A stretch of 19,795 nt of DNA from the NCBI GenBank assembly GCA_946480055.1, contig CAMLID010000060.1, forward strand, positions 1 to 19,795, in the 5' to 3' direction. Shown here piece by piece: positions 12,960 to 19,795 of the stretch. Position 1 is the stretch's first letter; every line of letters starts with the position of its first letter. The notes under the pieces were generated by a model. That model worked only from the letters and a program-made list of their open reading frames with translations. It searched no databases and was not told the DNA's origin. This DNA comes from an uncultured Lysobacter sp. (GTDB lineage: Bacteria; Pseudomonadota; Gammaproteobacteria; Xanthomonadales; Xanthomonadaceae). The translations under genes were made by a program, and so were the position numbers.

Positions 12960-13757
12960 ATGCAGAACCTGCGCATCTCTCTGGTCCAAGGCGCCACCCG
13001 CTGGCACGACCCCGCCGGCAATCGCGACTACTACGGCCGCCTGATGTCCGCGCTGCACGGCACCACCGACCTGGTGCTGCTGCCGGAAACCTTCACCAGC
13101 GGCTTCAGCAACGAAGCGATCGGCAACGCCGAGACCATGGACGGCCCGACCGTGGCCTGGATCCGCGAACAGGCGGCCAAGCTGGGCGCGGCGGTCACCG
13201 GCAGCGTGCAGCTGCGCACCGACGAGGGCGTGTTCAACCGGCTGCTGTTCGCCACGCCGGACGGCGCGCTGCAGACCTACGACAAGCGTCATCTGTTCCG
13301 CTACGCCAACGAGCACGAGCGTTACGCGGCCGGCCGCGAGCGCCTGACGGTGGAGTGGAAGGGTTGGCGGATCTGCCCGCAGGTCTGCTACGACCTGCGC
13401 TTCCCGGTGTATTCGCGCAACCGCTACGACGTCGAGCGGCCGGGCGCGCTGGACTACGACCTGCTGCTGTACGTGGCCAACTGGCCGTCGGCGCGCGCCT
13501 ATCCCTGGAAGACCCTGCTGCGCGCACGCGCGATCGAGAACCTGTGCTACGTCGCCGGCCTCAACCGGGTCGGCGACGACGGCAACGGCCTGCATTATTC
13601 CGGCGACAGCGCAGTGATCGATTTCCTCGGCCATGCGGTCAGCGAATGCACCGACGAGGAAGTGGTGGCGACCACGACCCTGCTGGCGGACGAGCTGGCC
13701 GCGCATCGTGCGCGTTTCCCGGCGATGCTGGACGGCGACGCGTTCGAGTTGAAGTGA
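12960..13757 (+). CDS. Carbon-nitrogen hydrolase, omega-amidase (YafV/Nit2-like)
   Basis: A 265-residue member of the nitrilase superfamily with the Glu-Lys-Cys triad visible: E43 in LLPETF, K109 in TYDKRHLF and C143 in PQVCYDLRFP. The wording around these residues and the short length match the omega-amidase branch (YafV of E. coli, Nit2), which hydrolyses alpha-ketoglutaramate or alpha-ketosuccinamate to ammonia and the keto acid, in methionine salvage and glutamine transaminase metabolism. It starts at ATG 12960; no strong ribosome site is visible. The 144-base gap after virD4 has one imperfect stem-loop (12858-12885) and no gene. This gene marks the switch from the T4SS locus to housekeeping DNA. 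Substrate within the family is inferred. Confidence 0.88.
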   Translation: MQNLRISLVQGATRWHDPAGNRDYYGRLMSALHGTTDLVLLPETFTSGFSNEAIGNAETMDGPTVAWIREQAAKLGAAVTGSVQLRTDEGVFNRLLFATPDGALQTYDKRHLFRYANEHERYAAGRERLTVEWKGWRICPQVCYDLRFPVYSRNRYDVERPGALDYDLLLYVANWPSARAYPWKTLLRARAIENLCYVAGLNRVGDDGNGLHYSGDSAVIDFLGHAVSECTDEEVVATTTLLADELAAHRARFPAMLDGDAFELK

Positions 13758-13786
13758 AGGGTAGGGCGCGCACGTCGCCCGCCTTG

Positions 13787-13873
13787 GGGTAGGAGCGGCG
13801 TAAGCCGCGACCACGAACTCCGATCGCCTAGGGTAGGAGCGGCGTAAGCCGCGACCACGAACTCCGGTCGCCT
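13787..13873. repeat. Two tandem 44-base copies of a REP-like palindromic element
   Basis: GGGTAGGAGCGGCGTAAGCC occurs at 13787 and again at 13831, followed in both by GCGACCACGAACTCCG and then ATCGCCT or GTCGCCT; the unit is 44 bases. The core GCGGC-GTAA-GCCGC forms a small stem-loop. These are the first of four copies in the 461-bp gap 13758-14218, which otherwise shows no gene. Elements with this core are common between genes in Lysobacter and Xanthomonas (from memory). Confidence 0.85.
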
Positions 13874-13937
13874 GCGCCGGTTTCGTCGCCCCTGCATCTC
13901 CCACTTCCCCGATTCACGCCGCACCGTGACCCATCAC

Positions 13938-13964
13938 GGTCGCGGCTCACGCCGCTCCTACCCC
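13938..13964 (-). repeat. REP-like element, inverted copy
   Basis: GGTCGCGGCTCACGCCGCTC followed by CTACCCC is the reverse complement of the 13787 element with one change in the loop (GTGA instead of GTAA). It forms an inverted pair with the copies on either side. Confidence 0.8.
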
Positions 13965-13985
13965 AAAGCCGCTTACGCCGCTTCC

Positions 13986-14020
13986 TGTGGGAGCGGCGTA
14001 AGCCGCGATCGACGAAGCGA
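13986..14020 (+). repeat. REP-like element, fourth copy
   Basis: TGTGGGAGCGGCGTAAGCCG starts at 13986 and continues CGATCGACGAAGCGA. It shares the core stem-loop with the tandem copies but has a different flank. From 14021 to 14218 I see no further repeat or gene, apart from GGAGGAG just before the next start. Confidence 0.8.
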
Positions 14021-14218
14021 TTAACCCCGGAAGACCTGCGACTGCCCAGGTGCCCCATTCATTACCAGCTCACGCGGCGCCGACACCCGCATCCGCGGCG
14101 AGGACTACACTGGCGTGACCGCGCAAGCCGCACGGTAACCGCATCCAACGGATGCCGGCGCCCAGCGTCCGGCCGGTCCGGACCGCGGCGTCGGTTCCCC
14201 GCACCGGAGGAGCCCGCC

Positions 14219-14683
14219 ATGGCATCGCAACGACTACAGGACTATCTGCATTCGCATCAGGTGGCCTACGACACGCTCGCCCATCCCTACGCGCCCACCG
14301 CGCACGCGGCTGCGGTCAGCGCCGAAATCGACGACCACGAAATGGCCAAGACCGTGATGGTCAAACTCGACGGTCGCCTGGCGATGGCGTTGGTGCCCGC
14401 CGACGAATGGCTACGGCTCACGCGCCTGCGCGAGGCCAGCGGCGCGCAGTACGTGGCCCTGGCCAGCGAGGCCGAGTTCAAGGAGCGCTTCCCCGAATGC
14501 GAGGTCGGCGCGATGCCGCCGTTCGGCAATCTCTACGGCCTGGAGGTCTACGCGGCCGACAGCCTGGCGGTGGAGGAGCGGATCGCGTTCAACGCCGGCA
14601 ATCATCGCGAGCTGATGCGCATGGCCTGGTCGGACTTCGAGCAACTGGTGCATCCGCACGTAGCGACGCTCACGCGTCACTGA
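14219..14683 (+). CDS. YbaK/EbsC-type aminoacyl-tRNA deacylase-like protein
   Basis: A 154-residue protein of the YbaK/aaRS-associated (INS-like) domain family, whose members remove mischarged amino acids from tRNA in trans. Visible family features are AKTVMVKLDG with the conserved lysine K44, EVGAMPPFGNLYGLEVY (~95-111) and FNAGNHRELMRM (~124-135). The single-domain length is normal for stand-alone members. The start at ATG 14219 follows GGAGGAG about 7 bases upstream. It is a lone gene after the repeat-filled gap and converges on the oxidoreductase gene on the other strand. The amino acid or tRNA handled cannot be told from the sequence. Confidence 0.85.
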   Translation: MASQRLQDYLHSHQVAYDTLAHPYAPTAHAAAVSAEIDDHEMAKTVMVKLDGRLAMALVPADEWLRLTRLREASGAQYVALASEAEFKERFPECEVGAMPPFGNLYGLEVYAADSLAVEERIAFNAGNHRELMRMAWSDFEQLVHPHVATLTRH

Positions 14684-14731
14684 GTCCTGGTCTTGGGGCG
14701 TTGGCGCGACGCGGCCTCCGCGCCATCGACT

Positions 14732-14878
14732 TCAAGACGTGGACCCGGTGCGGACCGACACGGCGCCGATGCCCTTCGCCAGAACGATCTCGGCCTGATC
14801 GCGGCCGGTGCGATAGCGCGCCAGAGTGATGGGATTCTGCGGCGACAAGTCCTGCGGCGAGAGGGACAGCGTCGGCAC
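14732..14878 (-). CDS. Possible small protein of 48 residues (weak)
   Basis: In the 231-bp gap between the two convergent genes, a minus-strand frame begins with GTG at 14878 and reads PTLSLSPQDLSPQNPITLAR, continuing to IVLAKGIGAVSVRTGS. The codons end mostly in G or C, like those of neighbouring genes, and the composition is protein-like. It lies in the same frame as the oxidoreductase, 12 codons past its stop, with a second in-frame stop between. No ribosome site is visible. It could be a small gene, a decayed C-terminal extension, or chance. Confidence 0.25.
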   Translation of the reverse strand: MPTLSLSPQDLSPQNPITLARYRTGRDQAEIVLAKGIGAVSVRTGSTS

Positions 14879-14914
14879 GATACGTGCACTCGCTCAACCA
14901 GGCCGGCTGGCGCC

Positions 14915-16084
14915 TCATTCCACGCGGCGTATCGACTGCGCCTGCGCCTGACTTTCGCCGCGCTTGTGGAAATACACCTGCTCGGCCGCCCAACGCAGCG
15001 GCGCCGAATGCAGCAACAGGTCGAACGGCCAGTCGAACTGGAAGCGGTCGAAGGCCCAGCGCAGCGCACGCTTGGTGCGGAAGCGCGGCGCGCTGTCGAT
15101 CGCGACCTGCTCCGGCGCCGGGCCGCCGCCGCGTACATGCGCGGCCAATGCCTGGCCCAGGGTCCAGCCGTGCGCCCAAGCCGAATGGATGCCGCCGGCG
15201 GTCACCGGCGAGACGATGCCGGCGGCGTCGCCGGTCAGCAGCGCACCGTCGCGTGCGAGCGGGAAAACAGGGCCGCCGCAGGGAATCAGCCCGGCACGGG
15301 TCGAGTCCGGCGCGGCGTCGGCGGGCAGGCCGACCAGGGCGCCGACCCGGGCCAGGAAACCGTCGATGTCGGGCACACGCGCGCGTTCGGGATCGTGGCG
15401 CAGGGCCAGACCGGCTTGCACGCCGGTCGGATTCTGCGCGACCCAGCCGATGTAGCCCGGCGCGTAACGCTTGCTGACGAAGCAGTGCAGGGCGTCGGGC
15501 TCGGGCAGGCTCGCACCAGCGAATTCGTACTCGATCCCGTACAGAAACTCGCTGACCCGACCCAGTCCGGCGCGCTCGGCGACGCGCGACTTGGCGCCGT
15601 CCGCGCCGACCAGGCAACGCGCGCGGCAGGCGATCGGCAGCAGGCCCTGCGACACGCCTTCGACCAGCCAGCCGTCGCCGTCGCGACGGGCCTGGGTGAA
15701 GGACGCGCCCAGACGCAGGTCGACGCCGTTGCGGCGCAGTTCGTCGGCCAGCCAGCGCATCAGCCGCGGCGTGTCGGTGGTGAGGAAGTAGTAGCCCGGC
15801 GCATTGAGAGCCAGGCTGCGCAGGCGCGGCGAGTACAGCCGCACGCGCTCGACCCGGTGCAGGCAGTCGCTGGGCGCGCGGTTGAGCCAGGTCTGCTCGG
15901 CGGCTTCCTTGACCACGATGCCGGTGGTGCGCAGGCGTTCGCCGGGATCGGTCTTGCGTTCCAGTACGGTCACGCGCAGGCCGGCGCGCGCGGCCGCGAG
16001 CGCGCAGGCCGCGCCGGCGAAGCTGGCGCCGACCACGAGCACGTCGCAGTCGTAGGAGGGGTCGTGGCGGGACATGGCGTGCAT
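14915..16084 (-). CDS. FAD-dependent oxidoreductase, geranylgeranyl-reductase-like
   Basis: A 389-residue flavoprotein. The N-terminal dinucleotide-binding fold shows VLVVGASFAGAACA (~15-28) with E42 at the end of strand 2 (VTVLERK). A VGADGAKS motif lies at ~159-166, and the second FAD motif is LLTGDAAGIVSPVTAGGIH (~282-300). This set is typical of the geranylgeranyl reductase/PHBH-like group, which reduces or hydroxylates lipid or aromatic substrates. The actual substrate is unknown. The start at 16084 is the longest; an ATG three codons later (16075) is equally possible, and neither has a clear ribosome site. It is transcribed alone: the upstream gap of 338 bp contains the terminator of rluB and a palindromic repeat, and the downstream neighbour is convergent. 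Confidence 0.85.
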   Translation of the reverse strand: MHAMSRHDPSYDCDVLVVGASFAGAACALAAARAGLRVTVLERKTDPGERLRTTGIVVKEAAEQTWLNRAPSDCLHRVERVRLYSPRLRSLALNAPGYYFLTTDTPRLMRWLADELRRNGVDLRLGASFTQARRDGDGWLVEGVSQGLLPIACRARCLVGADGAKSRVAERAGLGRVSEFLYGIEYEFAGASLPEPDALHCFVSKRYAPGYIGWVAQNPTGVQAGLALRHDPERARVPDIDGFLARVGALVGLPADAAPDSTRAGLIPCGGPVFPLARDGALLTGDAAGIVSPVTAGGIHSAWAHGWTLGQALAAHVRGGGPAPEQVAIDSAPRFRTKRALRWAFDRFQFDWPFDLLLHSAPLRWAAEQVYFHKRGESQAQAQSIRRVE

Positions 16085-16252
16085 CCGAATCAGGGGACGC
16101 AGCTACTCTCGCGCGAGGCGATGAAGCGTGGATGGGGCGAATGTGAAGTCGACGGCGTGGGCGGAGGTTCAGTGCCGCACACGCGCTCTGCGGCCGCGAA
16201 CACTCATCCGAACCGCGACCCGCGAGCCGAGCGCGGCAAGCTCCGGCTGCTT

Positions 16253-16297
16253 CCTTCTCCCGCTCGCGGGAGAAGGTGCCCACAGGGCGGATGAGGG
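16253..16297. repeat. Palindromic intergenic repeat of the 'TTCTCCCGC-GCGGGAGAA' type
   Basis: CCTTCTCCCGC (16253-16263) pairs with GCGGGAGAAGG (16266-16276), an 11-bp stem with a two-base loop, followed by TGCCCACAGGGCGGATGAGG. This layout recurs between genes in Xanthomonas and Lysobacter (from memory). It fills part of the 16085-16422 gap; the rest of that gap holds the rluB terminator and, presumably, the oxidoreductase promoter, which I could not pinpoint. Confidence 0.75.
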
Positions 16298-16320
16298 CGG
16301 GCGCGTAACGCGGTGTCGCC

Positions 16321-16350
16321 GCAAAAACAAAGGGCGCCGTAGCGCCCTTG
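16321..16350 (-). terminator. Rho-independent terminator of the scpA-scpB-rluB transcript
   Basis: On the minus strand, AAGGGCGC-TACG-GCGCCCTT forms an 8-bp stem with a four-base loop (16330-16349), followed directly by TGTTTTTGC. It lies about 75 bases past the rluB stop codon. The GC-rich stem with a T-run makes this the clearest intrinsic terminator in the window. Confidence 0.85.
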
Positions 16351-16422
16351 GTCGAACCGGAATCCGACGCGATTCGCTCTGAAAGCGAATCGCGAAAGAT
16401 CGGCGTCAAACGTCTTCGGACC

Positions 16423-18096
16423 TCAGCCGCGCGGACCGCGACCGCCGCCGGGACGACCGCCGCCGCGCGGGCCGCCGGGACGCGGGCCGCTCGGGTTCGG
16501 GCGCGCGCCACCGGGGCGCGGCGCGCCGCCGGGACGACCGCCGGGCTTGCCGCCCGGGCCACCGGCCGGACGCGGGGTGCGCGGGCGATCGCCGTAGGGG
16601 TTGAAGCCGCCCGCGCCCGGGTTGGCATGATCGGACGGGAAGCTGGGGGCGTTGCCCGGATGGCCGTACGGACGCGAGCGCTGGCCCTGACCCTGGCCTT
16701 GTCCCTGACCGCCGCCACCGCCACCGCCACCGCCACGACGCTCGCCGTAGGGGCTGTTGCCGCCGCCGCTGCGTTCGCCGGCGAAGCCGCCGCCGCCGCC
16801 CGGACCACGCTCGGAGCGGCCCTGGCCGCCGTAGCCGCCGCCGGCACCGGGACGACCGCCGCCGCCGGGCTTGCCGCCGTAGGGCTTCTTGGGGCCGCGG
16901 CTGTCGGGATTGCGGTGACCGCTGGGACCGGTGTCGACGCCATCGGGCACGTACCAGGTGCGGAACGCCGCCGGGTTGCCGTCCGGCAGCGGCTTGGGAC
17001 CCTTGTCCTTGCGCTGCTTGAACGGCTTCTGCGACTGGTTGGCCGCGGCTTCGCCGCTGACCGTGAGGCCGCCGTGCTTGCGCGGACCGCCGCGGCCGCG
17101 ACCGCCGCGATCTTCGCGGACGTTGTCGAAGCGGCGCAATTCGCGGCCCTCGTCGGCGGTGTTATGGCCGCTGACGTAGCCCGGCGAGCGTTCGCCACCG
17201 GACAGGTGCACGGTGGACTTGGTGGCCTTGCGCTGGCCGATCACCGGCTGCAGCGTCAGCGCCGACGGGGTGCCGTCTTCCAGGCCCAGTTCGGTACGCA
17301 GGCTCTCGACCTTGTCGGACGCGAGTTCCTGCGACTGGCTGCGCAGCAGTTCGCGCGGCAGCGAGACGGTGCCGTAGCGGATGCGCTTGAGGCGGCTGAC
17401 CTGGCAGCCCTGCGATTCCCACAGGCGGCGCACTTCGCGGTTGCGGCCTTCCTTCACCACGACGCGGAACCAGTCGTGCGAATCACTGCCGCCGATGCGT
17501 TCGATCTCGTCGAACTTGGCCGGGCCGTCTTCCAGCGAGACGCCGCGCGCGAGGCGGTCGACGATGTTGTCGGCGACCTTGTCCTGGCCTTCCGGTGCGC
17601 GCACGCGGCAGACGTATTCGCGTTCGACTTCGAACGACGGGTGCATCAGCGCGTTGGCGAGCTCGCCGTCGGTGGTCAGCAGGAGCAGACCGGTGGTGTT
17701 GATATCGAGGCGGCCGATCGCGATCCAGCGCGCGCCCTTGAGGGCGGGCAGGGATTCGAAGATGGTCGGACGGCCTTCGGGATCGTCGCGGGTGGTGACT
17801 TCGCCTTCGGGCTTGTTGTACATCAGCACCCGGGCCGGCTCGGTCAGCGCGCTGGCGACGAAGCTGCGGCCGTCGAGTTCGATCTTGTCGCCGCCCTTGA
17901 TGCTCATGCCGATCTGCGCGGTTTCGCCGTTGACCTTGACCAGGCCGTCGGCGATGCGCTGTTCGAGCGCGCGGCGCGAGCCCAGTCCGGCCTGCGCCAG
18001 CACCTTGTGCAGGCGCTCTTCCAGACGCGGCGCCTCGGTGGAGGCGGCGTCACCGCTGCGCTTCAGGGAAAGCTTGCGGGGTTTGTGTTCGCTCAT
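16423..18096 (-). CDS. rluB: 23S rRNA pseudouridine synthase RluB with long Gly/Arg/Pro-rich tail
   Basis: A 557-residue protein. An S4 RNA-binding domain (~24-75, ERLHKVLAQAGLGSRR) is followed by the RsuA/RluB-type catalytic domain (~85-250) with the signature GRLDINTTGLLLLT and catalytic D131, plus NREVRRLWES and VSRLKRIRYG. RluB makes the pseudouridine at position 2605 of 23S rRNA. The E. coli enzyme has about 290 residues. Here a tail of roughly 230 residues (~326-557) is extremely rich in Gly, Arg and Pro, with GQGQGQGQGQGQ and a poly-Gly run; Gly/Arg-rich tails often bind RNA. The gene overlaps scpB by four bases (ATGA), showing translational coupling. A stand-alone intrinsic terminator follows. 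A long tail occurs in other gamma-proteobacterial RluB proteins, so it is unlikely to be an artefact. Confidence 0.93.
   Translation of the reverse strand: MSEHKPRKLSLKRSGDAASTEAPRLEERLHKVLAQAGLGSRRALEQRIADGLVKVNGETAQIGMSIKGGDKIELDGRSFVASALTEPARVLMYNKPEGEVTTRDDPEGRPTIFESLPALKGARWIAIGRLDINTTGLLLLTTDGELANALMHPSFEVEREYVCRVRAPEGQDKVADNIVDRLARGVSLEDGPAKFDEIERIGGSDSHDWFRVVVKEGRNREVRRLWESQGCQVSRLKRIRYGTVSLPRELLRSQSQELASDKVESLRTELGLEDGTPSALTLQPVIGQRKATKSTVHLSGGERSPGYVSGHNTADEGRELRRFDNVREDRGGRGRGGPRKHGGLTVSGEAAANQSQKPFKQRKDKGPKPLPDGNPAAFRTWYVPDGVDTGPSGHRNPDSRGPKKPYGGKPGGGGRPGAGGGYGGQGRSERGPGGGGGFAGERSGGGNSPYGERRGGGGGGGGGQGQGQGQGQRSRPYGHPGNAPSFPSDHANPGAGGFNPYGDRPRTPRPAGGPGGKPGGRPGGAPRPGGARPNPSGPRPGGPRGGGRPGGGRGPRG
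16681..16740. repeat. Microsatellite-like low-complexity stretch in the rluB tail
   Basis: Short tandem units lie side by side: CTGGCCCTGACCCTGGCCTT-type six-base repeats (16681-16710, encoding Gly-Gln dipeptides on the minus strand) and CCACCG units (about 16711-16735, encoding poly-Gly). Such tracts can change length by slippage in steps that keep the reading frame. Confidence 0.75.
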
Positions 18097-19091
18097 TTCT
18101 GTTGCTCCGGCCGGTCGTCTTCGGACTCGGCCTCTGTATTCGGAACGGTCGTCGTCTCGACGGCGTGAGGGTCTTGCTCGTGATCGTTCGCGTCTGCCGC
18201 GCGCTCGCCCGGCGCGGCATCGGGGTCGTCCATGGGGACGGATTCGGGTGTTTCGTCTTGCCCGTCGCCGGCGGAATCGCCTGCGTCGGTGTCGTCGACG
18301 CCGGAGTCGGAGTTGGAATCGGCGACGGCGGTGTGTTCGGGTGTCTCGGAATCTGTGTCGGCGTCGTTCGCGCTTTCGACGTTCGCGTCGTCGGCGTCGA
18401 CTTCGGCATCGGTGCCGCCGAGTTCGTCGTCGCCGATGTCCTCGTTGCCGGCCTCATCGTTGTCGGCCTGCGAGTCCTCGGCGTTGCCGCCGTTGCCGAT
18501 GCCGCCGGCTTCGATCTGGCTGGGCGCCGGCGGGCCGTCGAACTGCAGTTGCGGTTCCAGCTCGCCGATGTCCTTGAGTTCCGACAGCGGCGGCAGCTCG
18601 TCCAGGCGCTTGAGGCCGAAATAGTCCAGGAAGGTCTTGGTGGTGCCGAACAGCGCCGGCTTGCCGGGCACGTCGCGGTGGCCGACCACGCGGATCCACT
18701 CGCGTTCTTCCAGGGCCTTGATGATGTTGCTGTTGACCGCGACGCCGCGGACCTGCTCGATCTCGCCGCGCGTGATCGGCTGGCGGTAGGCGATCAGGGC
18801 CAGGGTTTCCAGGGTGGCGCGGGTGTAGCGGGTCTGACGCTCGGTCCACAGGCGCGCCACCCAGGGGTGGACGTCGGCCTGGACCTGGTAGCGGAAGCCG
18901 GAGGCCAGCTCGACCAGTTCCACACCGCGCTCCTTGCAGCCCTCGCGCAGCGCTTCCAGCGCTTGCTCGACGCTGTCGGCGGGCGCCGGCTGGTCTTCCG
19001 GGAACAGGCTGTGCAGCTGCGCCAGGGTCAGCGGCTGGTTGGCCGCGAGCAGGGCGGCCTCGACGATGCGGGTGACGAAGTGTTGATCCAT
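18093..19091 (-). CDS. scpB: Segregation and condensation protein ScpB with acidic C-terminal tail
   Basis: A 332-residue ScpB, a winged-helix partner of the kleisin ScpA in the SMC-ScpAB chromosome condensation complex. The core (~1-185) shows EAALLAANQPLTLAQL, TLETLALIAYRQPITRGEI, VRGVAVNSNIIKALEER and PALFGTTKTFLDYFGLK, all typical of ScpB. Usual length is about 180-280 residues. Here ~146 more residues (~187-332) form a disordered, strongly acidic tail rich in Asp, Glu, Ala and Asn. The stop codon overlaps the rluB start by four bases. scpA lies 83 bases upstream on the same strand. The start at 19091 matches the usual ScpB N-terminus; no strong ribosome site is visible. Confidence 0.94.
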   Translation of the reverse strand: MDQHFVTRIVEAALLAANQPLTLAQLHSLFPEDQPAPADSVEQALEALREGCKERGVELVELASGFRYQVQADVHPWVARLWTERQTRYTRATLETLALIAYRQPITRGEIEQVRGVAVNSNIIKALEEREWIRVVGHRDVPGKPALFGTTKTFLDYFGLKRLDELPPLSELKDIGELEPQLQFDGPPAPSQIEAGGIGNGGNAEDSQADNDEAGNEDIGDDELGGTDAEVDADDANVESANDADTDSETPEHTAVADSNSDSGVDDTDAGDSAGDGQDETPESVPMDDPDAAPGERAADANDHEQDPHAVETTTVPNTEAESEDDRPEQQK

Positions 19092-19174
19092 GGGGCGTGC
19101 GTCGTACCGTGGTATGCGGGGCTTGCGGCCGTCGCGCCCGCAGGGCGGACGCGCGGCCCGGAAGGTGCGGGCGG

Positions 19175-19795
19175 TCAGCCCGCCGGGTCGTCGTTGGCGG
19201 CGTGGTCGAACTCGCTGCTGAGCTCGATCTCGTCGGGGTCCTTCATCAGCGCCAGCGACTTGACGTAGATCGGTTCCAGCGGGCCTTCCTGGACGATCTC
19301 GATCAGTTGCTCCTTGGCCAGCGTGAGCAGACCCAGGAACGTCACCACCACGCCCAGGCGGCCTTCTTCGACCGTGAACAACGACTCGAAGCGGTGGAAC
19401 ACGCCGTCGGCCATGCGCGTGAGCAGCTCGCCCATGCGCTGGCGCACGCTCAGCGCGTCGCGCTTGATCGCATGCTGGGTGTACAGCTCGGCGCGCTTGA
19501 ACACGTCGTGCAGGGCCAGCAGCATTTCCTTCAGGTCTACCGGCGGCGGCAGGCGGATCGACGCGCGGTCCGGGACGAAGGCCTGCACCGGGACCGTGTC
19601 GCGGTCCTGGCGGGGCAGGGAGTCGATGTCCTCGGCCGCCTTCTTGAAGCGCTCGTACTCCTGCAGGCGCCGGACCAGGTCGGCGCGCGGGTCTTCCTCG
19701 ATGCCTTCCTCGTTGGGCGCGCGCGGCAGCAGCATGCGCGACTTGATCTCGGCCAGCATCGCGGCCATGACCAGGTAATCGGCGGCCAGCTCGAA
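19175..19795 (-). CDS. scpA: Segregation and condensation protein ScpA, C-terminal part (5' truncated by window)
   Basis: The last 206 residues of ScpA, the kleisin subunit that bridges SMC heads and binds ScpB. The frame is open to the window edge (FELAADYLVMAAMLAEIKSR is the first visible stretch), so the true start is outside. Typical ScpA features are the KSRMLLP helix, a charged linker, and the C-terminal winged-helix region with VVVTFLGLLTLAKEQ, which contacts the SMC head. It ends in an acidic tail (DPDEIELSSEF). The scpB start is 83 bases downstream on the same strand, giving the order scpA-scpB-rluB. Confidence 0.93.
   Translation of the reverse strand, partial: FELAADYLVMAAMLAEIKSRMLLPRAPNEEGIEEDPRADLVRRLQEYERFKKAAEDIDSLPRQDRDTVPVQAFVPDRASIRLPPPVDLKEMLLALHDVFKRAELYTQHAIKRDALSVRQRMGELLTRMADGVFHRFESLFTVEEGRLGVVVTFLGLLTLAKEQLIEIVQEGPLEPIYVKSLALMKDPDEIELSSEFDHAANDDPAG

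Noticed and set aside
13787..14020. Possible CRISPR array
   Set aside because: Only four imperfect copies, in both orientations, with uneven spacing and a palindromic core. This fits REP-like elements, not a CRISPR array.
14670..17198. An 842-codon minus-strand frame
   Set aside because: It overlaps the oxidoreductase and the rluB tail in another frame and is low-complexity Ala/Arg/Pro. It spans a terminator and an intergenic repeat, so it is not a gene.
16348..18168. A 606-codon plus-strand frame opposite rluB
   Set aside because: It is the antisense of the Gly/Arg-rich rluB tail and catalytic domain, with Ala/Val/Thr runs and no family motif.
1..19795. tRNA, rRNA, transposase or integrase genes, phage attachment sites
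   Set aside because: I saw no cloverleaf, rRNA segment, transposase motif or flanking direct repeat, so there is no direct evidence that the locus is a mobile element.

Overview
The window is high-GC chromosomal DNA that reads like a member of the Xanthomonadaceae, most likely Lysobacter or a close relative. The main reasons are an Xanthomonadales-type type IV secretion system (X-T4SS) whose cargo proteins end in XVIPCD domains (Xanthomonas VirD4-interacting protein conserved domain), and GGAGCGGCGTAAGCCGC-type intergenic palindromes. The genus is inferred; nothing in the window proves it.

Region 1 (1-12815, all + strand) is part of an X-T4SS locus, a machine known in Xanthomonas and Stenotrophomonas for contact-dependent killing of other bacteria. 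It opens with the 3' end of virB4, then virB5, virB6 and an exported DUF4189 protein. Three tandem cassettes follow, each a secreted lipoprotein (putative immunity protein, X-Tfi) directly upstream of a cytosolic multidomain protein ending in XVIPCD (putative toxin, X-Tfe). Cassette 1 has an M23/LytM-like peptidase with a PG_binding_1 domain. Cassettes 2 and 3 each have a GH19 lysozyme/chitinase-like domain with a PG_binding_1 domain. After them come a protein that is almost only an XVIPCD, a 93-residue protein of unknown function, and virD4, the coupling protein that recognises XVIPCDs. The implied circuit is: VirD4 captures the XVIPCD, the VirB channel exports the toxin into a neighbouring cell's periplasm, the toxin binds and cuts peptidoglycan, and the producer's lipoproteins protect it from siblings.

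Region 2 (12816-14914) holds a nitrilase-family omega-amidase, a gap of about 460 bp filled with REP-like palindromes, and a YbaK-type deacylase-like protein. Region 3 (14915-19795, - strand) holds an FAD-dependent oxidoreductase and, upstream of it, the operon scpA-scpB-rluB (chromosome condensation and 23S rRNA pseudouridylation). That operon ends in a clear intrinsic terminator.

The most notable points are a 460-bp near-identical duplication of the toxin tail between cassettes 1 and 2 (311 bp with no difference), a stand-alone XVIPCD that looks like a toxin stripped to its secretion tag, two GH19 toxins with unrelated immunity lipoproteins, a possible orphan DUF4189 immunity protein, and strong stem-loops in most gaps of the T4SS region.
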